Source: Saprospiraceae bacterium (lineage in GTDB: Bacteria; Bacteroidota; Bacteroidia; Chitinophagales; Saprospiraceae). From it: 24,346 nt of DNA. Positions 7,678 to 14,025 of this stretch are shown here, in pieces. The position numbers and the translations under genes are program-made. The stretch's first letter is position 1, and each line of letters opens with the position of its first letter. The stretch covers positions 1 to 24,346 of the forward strand of contig SLDF01000370.1 in NCBI GenBank assembly GCA_007125435.1, read 5' to 3'. The notes below the pieces were generated by a model. The model saw nothing but the letters and a program-made list of their open reading frames with translations. It ran no database searches and was not told the DNA's origin.

Positions 7678-9588
7678 ATGATCCAACTTAATCAAATATA
7701 TCTGCAATACAGCGATAGAATTATATTCAACAATATAGATCTGAGCATTTCTCCCGGTGAAAAACTAGGTCTTGTGGGTCGAAATGGAGCCGGTAAATCT
7801 ACCCTCTTAAAAGTCATAACCGGAGACATTCGTCCTGACGGTGGAAGTGTCAACCAGCCCAATGGAACGACGATAGGACATTTGCATCAGGACTTGATCA
7901 TGCAGACGGAAAAGACAGTAAGAGAGCTGGCGGCCTCTGCTTTTGATCACTTACATGAAATAGACCGCAGGATTGCAGATATCAATACACAATTGGCTGA
8001 GAGGACGGACTATGAGTCAAAAGCTTATCAAGACCTGATCATTGACCTCAGTACTTTGACAGAGCGTCTATCGGTTTTTTCTCCTGATGAAGCTGAGGCT
8101 CAGACAGAGCGCATTCTCAAAGGGCTCGGCTTCAAACAAGAGGACTTTGACAGACAGCTCAAAACCTTCAGCGGAGGTTGGCAGATGCGTGTCGAACTGG
8201 CCAAGATGTTACTTCAACTGCCGGATTACTTGCTCCTGGATGAGCCTACCAATCACCTTGATATAGACTCTATCCTGTGGCTCGAGAAATTTCTAAAGAA
8301 TTATAGCGGTGCCGTCATACTCATATCTCACGATAAGCAATTTTTGGATCACGTCACCCAGAGGACTATCGAAGTGGAAATGGGAAATGTATATGACTAC
8401 AAAGCTAACTACTCAAAATATCTAACCCTACGAGCCGAGCGTAGAGAAAAGCTTATGGCAGCCTATGAGAATCAGCAAAAAGTTATAGCAGAAAAAGAAC
8501 GCACCATCAATCGGTTCATGGCCAAAGCGACTAAGACCAAAATGGCGCAATCGATGAAAAAGCAACTTGACAAGATGGATCGAATAGAGCTCGATCAAGC
8601 TGATACACATACCATGAAGATACGATTCCCTGAGCCGCCAAGATCTTCTCAGGTTGTTGTAAAAGCCAATAGTCTCTCTAAAGCCTATGGTGATCTTCAC
8701 GTATTGAATAAGATCAATTTCCAACTGGAGAGGGGAGAGCGCGTCGCATTCGTTGGCCAAAATGGGCAGGGCAAAACCACCCTCGCAAAGATACTGATAG
8801 GAAAAGAAGACTATCACGAAGGCTCTCTGGAAGAAGGAACAAATATACACCTCGGTTACTATGCACAGAATCAGGCTGAAGTCCTGTACAAAGACCAGAC
8901 TGTTCTAGAGGCTATAGAGTCTGTATCTCCTGAGGATATGCGCACCAAACTCAGAGGTATTCTCGGTGCTTTTATGTTTAGTGGAGAAGATGTCGATAAG
9001 AAAGTCAAAGTACTCTCCGGTGGTGAAAGAGCTAGATTGGCTCTGGCTTGTTTACTTTTAAGGCCGATTAATTTCCTACTGCTCGATGAGCCAACCAATC
9101 ACCTGGATATTCTATCTAAAGATGTATTGAAAGAAGCCCTCAAAGCATATACTGGGACATTATTGGTCGTTTCTCACGACAGGGATTTCCTTAAAGGGCT
9201 TACAGATCAAGTCGTTGAGTTTCGCGATAAGAAGATTAAGACTTTTCTAGGGGATATTGATTACTACCTGGAAAAGAAGGCTTTTGAAGACATGAGGCAG
9301 GTGGAAATGACGCAAAAGACAAAACCGGAAGCCAAACCAGACACACCAAGCCAAAACGGACTTACTGACCATGAAAAAAGAACGATACAAAAAGAGCTGA
9401 ATAAAGTAGAGAATAAAATTTCAAGATTAGAGACCGACATCAAATCCCTGGAAGCCAAACTAGCAGAAAGTGATTTCTACATGTCCAAAGACTACGACGA
9501 TGTCATTGCCAAGCACAGTGAGAAAAAAGCCCAGTTGACAGCAGCATATTCCAATTGGGAAAGTATAGCAGAAAAACTTGAAGACTGA
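7678..9588 (+). CDS. ABC-F family ATPase (Uup/YheS-like, ribosome-associated)
   Basis: A 636-aa protein with two fused ATP-binding cassettes and no membrane segments, the layout of ABC-F factors that act on ribosomes. NBD1 has Walker A GRNGAGKST (34-42), signature FSGGWQM (164-170) and LLLDEPTNHLD (185-195). A charged linker follows (about 240-310), the position of the P-site tRNA interaction motif. NBD2 has GQNGQGKTT (360-368), LSGGERARLALA (446-457) and a second LLLDEPTNHLD (467-477). A charged coiled coil ends the protein (about 575-636), as in Uup and YheS. A housekeeping translation or ribosome-assembly role is more likely than antibiotic resistance, because it shares an operon with an rRNA methyltransferase. 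The stop overlaps the next ATG by 1 nt. Confidence 0.93.
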   Translation: MIQLNQIYLQYSDRIIFNNIDLSISPGEKLGLVGRNGAGKSTLLKVITGDIRPDGGSVNQPNGTTIGHLHQDLIMQTEKTVRELAASAFDHLHEIDRRIADINTQLAERTDYESKAYQDLIIDLSTLTERLSVFSPDEAEAQTERILKGLGFKQEDFDRQLKTFSGGWQMRVELAKMLLQLPDYLLLDEPTNHLDIDSILWLEKFLKNYSGAVILISHDKQFLDHVTQRTIEVEMGNVYDYKANYSKYLTLRAERREKLMAAYENQQKVIAEKERTINRFMAKATKTKMAQSMKKQLDKMDRIELDQADTHTMKIRFPEPPRSSQVVVKANSLSKAYGDLHVLNKINFQLERGERVAFVGQNGQGKTTLAKILIGKEDYHEGSLEEGTNIHLGYYAQNQAEVLYKDQTVLEAIESVSPEDMRTKLRGILGAFMFSGEDVDKKVKVLSGGERARLALACLLLRPINFLLLDEPTNHLDILSKDVLKEALKAYTGTLLVVSHDRDFLKGLTDQVVEFRDKKIKTFLGDIDYYLEKKAFEDMRQVEMTQKTKPEAKPDTPSQNGLTDHEKRTIQKELNKVENKISRLETDIKSLEAKLAESDFYMSKDYDDVIAKHSEKKAQLTAAYSNWESIAEKLED

Positions 9589-10787
9589 TGACAGATAAGA
9601 TTAACAATCAGTTAAATACACCATCTGTCTTTTTAAAAAAGTCTAAGGTTGGACTTCTAAAGAATAGACATCCATGGATATTTTCCGGTGCTCTAGTTAA
9701 AGGGCAGCCACTTCCATCAGATGGATCCATTGTGCATGTATACGCAGAGGACACGGACGTGTTATTGGCGATTGGTCATTTTCAAGCTAGCGGTTCGATT
9801 AGCGTGCGTATTTTGAGTCGAACAGGTCAGCACATTGATCGATCATTCTTTATTGACAGAATCAAGACTGCATATGAACTGAGACAGGTTTTTATTGATA
9901 GAGCCCTGACCAATTGCTTTCGTCTTGTTCATGGTGAAGGCGATGGTCTTCCGGGGCTAATCGTCGATTATTATGATGGCCACGTTGTATTTCAGTGCCA
10001 TTCTTTAGGGATGTTTTTGCAACGCGATATTATAGCGGAGGCACTGGATGAAGTTATGGGCAATCCGGCGGTTATTTATTGCAAGAGTAGCAATACTATG
10101 CATCAATCAGATACAGATGCTAATGTTTTCATGAAAGGCGAGGCTACTTCCGCGGTTGTCATCGAGTCAGGTATCAAGCTATCGGTTGACTGGGTCAAGG
10201 GTCAAAAGACAGGTACATTTCTGGATCAGAGGTCAAACCGAGCTATCTTGCAGAAGATTAGTGATGGCCGTACCGTACTCGATTTATTTTGCAACAATGG
10301 CGGATTTTCACTCAATGCTCTTGCCGGCGGTGCTGCCCACGTTACGTCTGTTGATAGTTCTGCCACAGCTCTTCATAACCTTCAGCAAAGTATAGAGCTA
10401 AATCATTTCGATCCAAGTCGTCATACGGCTATACAATCCGACTGTCAGGCTTATCTTAAAAGCGTCAATAAAGCATTTGACATCGTGATATGTGACCCTC
10501 CTGCCTTTGCCAAGTCCCTTTCTAAAAAACACAAGGCCGTTCAAGGATATAAACGATTGAATATCAGTGCTATTAAAGCCGTAAAATCAGAAGGACTATT
10601 GCTGTCGTTTTCTTGTTCCCAAGCTGTCGATGATCTCCTATTTTACAACACCATTGTTGCTGCAGCTTTAGAATCCGGTAGACAGATTAAGGTGCTTTCA
10701 AAGTTGCAACAAGGTGTGGATCACCCCGTCAATATATTTCACAGAGAAGGTTCTTATCTCAAAGGTCTCCTGCTCCAGATTATTTGA
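9588..10787 (+). CDS. rlmI: RlmI-like 23S rRNA (cytosine-C5) methyltransferase
   Basis: A 399-aa SAM-dependent methyltransferase of the RlmI/YccW type, which makes m5C in 23S rRNA (m5C1962 in E. coli). The N-terminus has a PUA-like RNA-binding domain (about 12-85, including HPWIFSGAL at 28-36). Next come the family blocks LVHGEGDGLPGLIVDYYDG (113-131) and KTGTFLDQRSNR (207-218). SAM motif I is LDLFCNNGGFSLNAL (231-245), motif IV is CDPPAFAKS (302-310), and the cysteine motif SFSCSQAV lies at 340-347. The ATG overlaps the ABC-F stop in TGATG, so translation is coupled. Family is certain; the exact target base is by homology only. Confidence 0.9.
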   Translation: MTDKINNQLNTPSVFLKKSKVGLLKNRHPWIFSGALVKGQPLPSDGSIVHVYAEDTDVLLAIGHFQASGSISVRILSRTGQHIDRSFFIDRIKTAYELRQVFIDRALTNCFRLVHGEGDGLPGLIVDYYDGHVVFQCHSLGMFLQRDIIAEALDEVMGNPAVIYCKSSNTMHQSDTDANVFMKGEATSAVVIESGIKLSVDWVKGQKTGTFLDQRSNRAILQKISDGRTVLDLFCNNGGFSLNALAGGAAHVTSVDSSATALHNLQQSIELNHFDPSRHTAIQSDCQAYLKSVNKAFDIVICDPPAFAKSLSKKHKAVQGYKRLNISAIKAVKSEGLLLSFSCSQAVDDLLFYNTIVAAALESGRQIKVLSKLQQGVDHPVNIFHREGSYLKGLLLQII

Positions 10788-11269
10788 TATGTTAAGTAGA
10801 GTTTTTCTTTTAGCGTGCCCCCTTACTACCGTACGGGGTCGGGCTATCCGCTTGTATTCCTGACTGTCTCATGGGCAGTCACAAGATGTACGATGGCTTC
10901 CTCCGGTCGCCCCCATACATCTGTTCCTGCTATCCATTCGTCAGCCACTCATATCGCTGCTATCCCTCACGCAGCAAGATGTGAATATTGAGATAAAGTA
11001 AATTAGAGAAGCGACCTGTGGACATTTGAAAGCTCCAATAAACCATTGAAATATTAGCGTTCAGTGTGACTAGAATGGTCTTGGATCATCTCTAATAGTG
11101 GCAACAACTATCATTCATATAGGCTTAATCAATCCAGAGATACCCAGGAAAGATAGCTTTAATAAAGTCAGCGTATTATTTGTGTCATATTTACACTTAT
11201 TGATCATGAAATATTTCCAATCTATGGCGGTAAGTCTATCTTTACAGGCAAATAAACGGATAACTATTG
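10788..11269. other. 482-bp intergenic stretch
   Basis: Holds the structured repeat at 10813-10972. The remaining 300 bp before the ROK gene is AT-rich with no convincing ORF. A weak -7-like TATCTTTA (11237-11244, one mismatch to TAnnTTTG) lies 25 bp before the ROK ATG. Confidence 0.5.
10813..10972 (-). repeat. Structured intergenic repeat, copy 3 (GCGTG...CACGC ends)
   Basis: A 160-bp GC-rich island with inverted ends GCGTG (10813-10817) and CACGC (10968-10972). Read on the minus strand it contains GCGACCGGAGGAAGCC, nearly the core of the other two copies, in the loop of a 7-bp stem (10884-10890 with 10916-10922). A second 6-bp stem pairs 10861-10866 with 10876-10881. Phrases related to GGGCTATCCGCT and TGCTATCC(A/C)T recur inside it, as in repeats I recall from other Bacteroidota genomes. 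It lies just after rlmI and may help stop or stabilise its transcript. Confidence 0.6.
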
Positions 11270-12361
11270 ATGGGTAATATTCAATCTTCTGAAATCGTAT
11301 TGACATTGGATGCAGGTGGGACTAACTTTGTTTTTTCTGCCATTCAAGGTGGTGAGTTTATTGCCGAAGAATTTACCTTACCATCTTTTGGACACGACTT
11401 AGATAAAAGCTTAGCTCAGTTGGTCAAAGGGTTTAGACACATGTCTAATACTATTGACCAGTCGCCCGTTGCTATAAGTTTTGCTTTTCCCGGTCCGGCT
11501 GACTTTGACGCTGGTATCATTGGAGATTGTAAAAACCTTCCAGGTTACAGAGGGGGAGTAGCATTAAAGCCATTTCTGGAGCATATTTTTTCTATACCTG
11601 TATTTATTCATAATGATGGCGACTTATTTGCCTATGGAGAGTCACACTTCGGACTGCTCCCTGAGATCAATAAGCAGTTAAAAGAACACTCATCCTCAAA
11701 GCAATTTAAGAACTTGATCGGTGTTACACTCGGTACTGGCTTTGGTGGTGGATTTGTTCATGATGGCATCCTATTGAAAGGTGATACTTTCACCGCATCA
11801 GAAATATGGGCACTACAGCACCCCGAAAGACCAGATGTTTTTGCAGAGGAAAGTCTGAGTATTCGAGGGTTGAAAAGACTATACAAAGAATTCAGTCAGC
11901 AGTCACATAGTCTGGAACCTAAGGACATTTATAAAATAGCCATAGGGGAGGTGGAAGGAGACAAAGATGCTGCTATGGAGACCTTCAAGACATTTGGACA
12001 GCTTCTGGGCTCAGCATTAGCTAATTTAATTACTATTTATGATAGCTGTGTCGTTTTAGGTGGTGGACTATCCTCAGCTTATAACTTGTTCATACCCCAT
12101 ACCATTTCAGTTCTAAATGGTAAAGTCAAGACATTAGATGGTAAAAGCGCCAATAGGCTTGAGAGTCAAATATATGATTTCGAATCTGTAGAAGGCCGGT
12201 CTCAGTTCTTAAAGGACGAAAGTGTTATAATCGATGTACCTGAAAGTCAAAAACAGGTGAGATACAGACCCATCAAAAAGTTGGCTATCGGTATAAGTCG
12301 CCTTGATACAAGTAAGGCTATAGCTCTAGGTGCATATAATTTTGCAATAAGACACTTATAA
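11270..12361 (+). CDS. ROK-family sugar kinase-like protein (zinc-less type)
   Basis: A 363-aa member of the ROK (repressor, ORF, kinase) family, probably a cytoplasmic hexose or N-acetylhexosamine kinase. The ATP phosphate-1 motif is LDAGGTN (13-19), the likely catalytic Asp is D116 in FIHNDGD (112-118), and GVTLGTGFGGGF (151-162) is the second phosphate motif. There is no HTH, so it is not a repressor. The canonical ExGH motif and the CxCGxxGC zinc knuckle are absent; that position reads TASEIWALQHPERPD and then AEESLSIRGLKR. I believe this is a recognised Bacteroidota subtype rather than damage. I use the ATG at 11270 instead of the in-frame TTG just before it. The substrate is inferred at most from the GH20 hexosaminidase 1.7 kb downstream. 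Confidence 0.82.
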   Translation: MGNIQSSEIVLTLDAGGTNFVFSAIQGGEFIAEEFTLPSFGHDLDKSLAQLVKGFRHMSNTIDQSPVAISFAFPGPADFDAGIIGDCKNLPGYRGGVALKPFLEHIFSIPVFIHNDGDLFAYGESHFGLLPEINKQLKEHSSSKQFKNLIGVTLGTGFGGGFVHDGILLKGDTFTASEIWALQHPERPDVFAEESLSIRGLKRLYKEFSQQSHSLEPKDIYKIAIGEVEGDKDAAMETFKTFGQLLGSALANLITIYDSCVVLGGGLSSAYNLFIPHTISVLNGKVKTLDGKSANRLESQIYDFESVEGRSQFLKDESVIIDVPESQKQVRYRPIKKLAIGISRLDTSKAIALGAYNFAIRHL

Positions 12362-12381
12362 TGCCGAGACTGTAATATGAT

Positions 12382-12397
12382 TTTGACGATAGTCAAA
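12382..12397. terminator. Small hairpin between convergent genes
   Basis: TTTGAC GATA GTCAAA forms a perfect 6-bp stem with a tetraloop between the ROK stop and the convergent antitoxin stop, followed by an AT-rich run without a clean T-tract. A weak bidirectional terminator at best. Confidence 0.25.
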
Positions 12398-12432
12398 TTA
12401 TTTTCATAGACTTTGTTAAGATCTGGGTGTTC

Positions 12433-12747
12433 TTATTCACTAATCAATAATTTTTGTTCGTCGATTTCTATACTAAATTTTACTTTTGCGCCTAAAGCGT
12501 CAAAAACTTTAAGAATGGTTGCAAATCTTGCATCAGTTGCGGAATTCTCTACTTTAGAGATTTGTGCCTTCTGAACCCCAACAAGTTCACCCAGTTGTTC
12601 TTGTGTTAATTTTTTTGCCTTTCTTGCTTTTTTAATTGCATCTCCTAAAAGTTCAATTCTTAACTCTTGCTCAAATTTTTCTCGTTTTTCAGTACCTCGT
12701 TTGCCTATGTGAATATCCAAAACTTCATTAAAACTTGTGGTTTGCAT
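12433..12747 (-). CDS. HigA/XRE-type antitoxin
   Basis: A 104-aa helix-turn-helix protein that should neutralise the adjacent RelE/HigB-like toxin and repress the shared promoter. The XRE HTH spans about 36-89, with LTQEQLGELVGVQKAQISKV (47-66) and a typical ENSATDARFATILKVFDALG continuation. A charged N-terminal arm (about 15-35) probably contacts the toxin. I start at the ATG at 12747, 4 bp after the toxin stop; a longer frame would begin at a TTG inside the toxin gene. Toxin-first order is the HigBA arrangement. The locus is more AT-rich than its neighbours, consistent with horizontal acquisition. Confidence 0.87.
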   Translation of the reverse strand: MQTTSFNEVLDIHIGKRGTEKREKFEQELRIELLGDAIKKARKAKKLTQEQLGELVGVQKAQISKVENSATDARFATILKVFDALGAKVKFSIEIDEQKLLISE

Positions 12748-12751
12748 ACTT

Positions 12752-13087
12752 TTATTTTTTTGATTCAAAATATTTATATTTGATAGCTTTTGCCTTTCTA
12801 ATTTCTGACTTATTTAGCTTGTTACTTTTTTTAATTATCCCATGTGTTGCAATTACAAGAGTGTCAACTTTATTGGTCTTGTCCCAAAATGCAAACATTC
12901 TATAATGAATACCAAAATGTCGAGCTCTGAAATACCAAATTCCATCTTGCAATGGTTTGAATAACTTAGGATCTTTCTTTGACTTTGCCACAGCCATATT
13001 GAAAAGGATTTTATCCTTAGCTTTAGTAGGAATATTGTTTAGATACTCCAATGCTTCAGGTAAAAATTCTATTTCAAAATATTTCAA
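12752..13087 (-). CDS. HigB/RelE-type toxin (phage Gp49-like)
   Basis: A 111-aa basic protein of the RelE/ParE superfamily, HigB/Gp49 branch, predicted to cleave mRNA at the ribosome. FEIEFLPEALEYLNNIP opens the fold, and the core KPLQDGIWYFRARHFGIHYR (44-63) carries the R-x-R-x-x-x-x-x-x-R pattern of the beta sheet active face. FAFWDKTNKVDTLVIATHGIIKKS follows, with a Lys-rich C-terminus. The start codon is TTG at 13087; no in-frame ATG lies nearby, and a promoter ends about 17 bp upstream, so the rare start seems real. It is the first gene of the pair. Whether it is active cannot be judged from sequence. Confidence 0.85.
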   Translation of the reverse strand: MKYFEIEFLPEALEYLNNIPTKAKDKILFNMAVAKSKKDPKLFKPLQDGIWYFRARHFGIHYRMFAFWDKTNKVDTLVIATHGIIKKSNKLNKSEIRKAKAIKYKYFESKK

Positions 13088-13103
13088 ATTATGAACGTTT
13101 ATG

Positions 13104-13134
13104 CAAAGATAATAGTTTCCTAATTACGATACAA
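13104..13134 (-). promoter_or_regulatory. Promoter of the toxin-antitoxin operon
   Basis: On the minus strand, TTG (13134-13132), a 20-bp spacer and TATCTTTG (13111-13104) match the Bacteroidota consensus. The predicted start is about 10 nt before the toxin TTG. I see no clear perfect palindrome for an antitoxin operator. Confidence 0.5.
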
Positions 13135-13196
13135 TTATATATTCAAGCCATTTCTTTTTGATCGATCATAACATACCGAATAATATATTAGTCATT

Positions 13197-13556
13197 CTAA
13201 TGTGACGTCTTTCCTATCTTACCCAAGTGGGTGTATTTAAACCCATCAAACTGCTTGAGCCCAAAGTCAAATAGCCGATCTATAGAGCTGTGTGTATACA
13301 TTATGATACCTGCAAGTAGAAATACTTCATAATAACCAATCCAACCAAACATACCCAACATGATGGCCAGTCCTTTGTGGTGAAAAATATTGTACAATAT
13401 GGCCCCGACTTTATCATTTATGCCATATCCAATCATTGAAATATCAGGTGTCAGTATCAGAGCAGCAAATACCCACCAGGGGTATCCTGATTTATCAAAC
13501 AAATACATGCCAAGTATAATTTGAGGGATCTCTTCTAACTTTAATATGGTTTTCAT
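13197..13556 (-). CDS. DUF4260 family small membrane protein
   Basis: A 119-aa integral membrane protein of the DUF4260 family, whose function is unknown. Family hallmarks appear in order: ILKLEEIPQIILGMYLF (4-20), YPWWVFAALILTPDISMIGY (25-44), ILYNIFHHKGLAI (53-65), AGIIMYTHSSIDRLFDFGLK (82-101) and THLGKIGK (109-116). There are about three hydrophobic segments, with conserved His residues between them. The open frame extends 40 codons further to 13676, but I start at the ATG at 13556 because the protein then matches the family start and a -7 promoter element lies inside the extension. It appears to be a single-gene unit. Confidence 0.85.
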   Translation of the reverse strand: MKTILKLEEIPQIILGMYLFDKSGYPWWVFAALILTPDISMIGYGINDKVGAILYNIFHHKGLAIMLGMFGWIGYYEVFLLAGIIMYTHSSIDRLFDFGLKQFDGFKYTHLGKIGKTSH

Positions 13557-13585
13557 TGGTTTTACGTTTAATTGTTGGTAAGCAT

Positions 13586-13593
13586 CAAATTTA
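13586..13593 (-). promoter_or_regulatory. Promoter -7 element for the DUF4260 gene
   Basis: TAAATTTG on the minus strand (13593 to 13586) matches TAnnTTTG 29 bp before the ATG at 13556. It lies inside the longer open frame and so supports the shorter protein. Confidence 0.4.
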
Positions 13594-13738
13594 CAGTTTT
13601 TTGTATCGACACACCGATAAATTCTGTCAAGCACATGGACATCATAAATCATAATCTTTGCAGTGCCCTCTAACAATCAAGAAGTATTGATACTTATAAA
13701 GTTGCTTTAGTTTATCGGCTGTAATACAATCAAAATCA

Positions 13739-13746
13739 TATCTTTG
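13739..13746 (+). promoter_or_regulatory. Orphan -7 element
   Basis: TATCTTTG is an exact TAnnTTTG match on the plus strand, 280 bp before the GH20 start. A transcript from here would cross structured repeat copy 2 and then GH20. No good -33 box is seen. Confidence 0.3.
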
Positions 13747-13828
13747 TTTTACACTACAATCCGTTAAACTCGTGATTACTGTATTTATATTAATGGGCAC
13801 ATTTCAAGATATGGTTTACTCTAGACCT

Positions 13829-13937
13829 GCATCAGCGCTGCGGAGCTATGCCGACCGAAGGAAGGCAGTCCGCAGGACCGAACGAATAGTGAGTAGCGTA
13901 GCATAGCGACCCGAGGACGACAGGACGAGGGTGATGC
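13829..13937 (+). repeat. Structured intergenic repeat, copy 2 (GCATCA...TGATGC)
   Basis: A 109-bp island with the same inverted ends as the copy at 7391: GCATCA (13829-13834) and TGATGC (13932-13937). The core CCGACCGAAGGAAGGC (13851-13866) sits in the loop of a perfect 7-bp stem, CTGCGGA (13838-13844) with TCCGCAG (13869-13875). TAGCGACC and GGTGATGCCC border an insert of about 18 bp with two AGGACGA repeats, where copy 1 has a long palindrome. It lies 88 bp upstream of the GH20 gene in the same orientation. Confidence 0.65.
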
Positions 13938-14025
13938 CCAAAGCAGTAAATTGATATATCCCCATTTCAATAAGTGTGTTATATGATAAAAATAAAATTG
14001 ATAAATAACTTTAACTCTATCCTGC

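Larger units (their letters stand above)
13557..14025. other. 469-bp intergenic stretch
   Basis: Contains the DUF4260 promoter (13586-13593), an orphan plus-strand -7 element (13739-13746), a 37-codon frame starting at 13793 that runs into repeat copy 2, and the repeat itself (13829-13937). Nothing else is recognisable before the GH20 gene. Confidence 0.5.

Noticed and set aside
8428..8850. 140-codon minus-strand frame inside the ABC-F gene
   Set aside because: It is opposite the linker and second ATPase domain, with no recognisable domain of its own.
7678..9588. Antibiotic resistance ABC-F
   Set aside because: The Uup/YheS-like layout and operon with an rRNA methyltransferase point to a housekeeping role; no resistance-specific signature is visible.
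13557..13676. 40-codon extension of the DUF4260 protein
   Set aside because: The family starts at MKTILKLEE and a promoter element lies within the extension.
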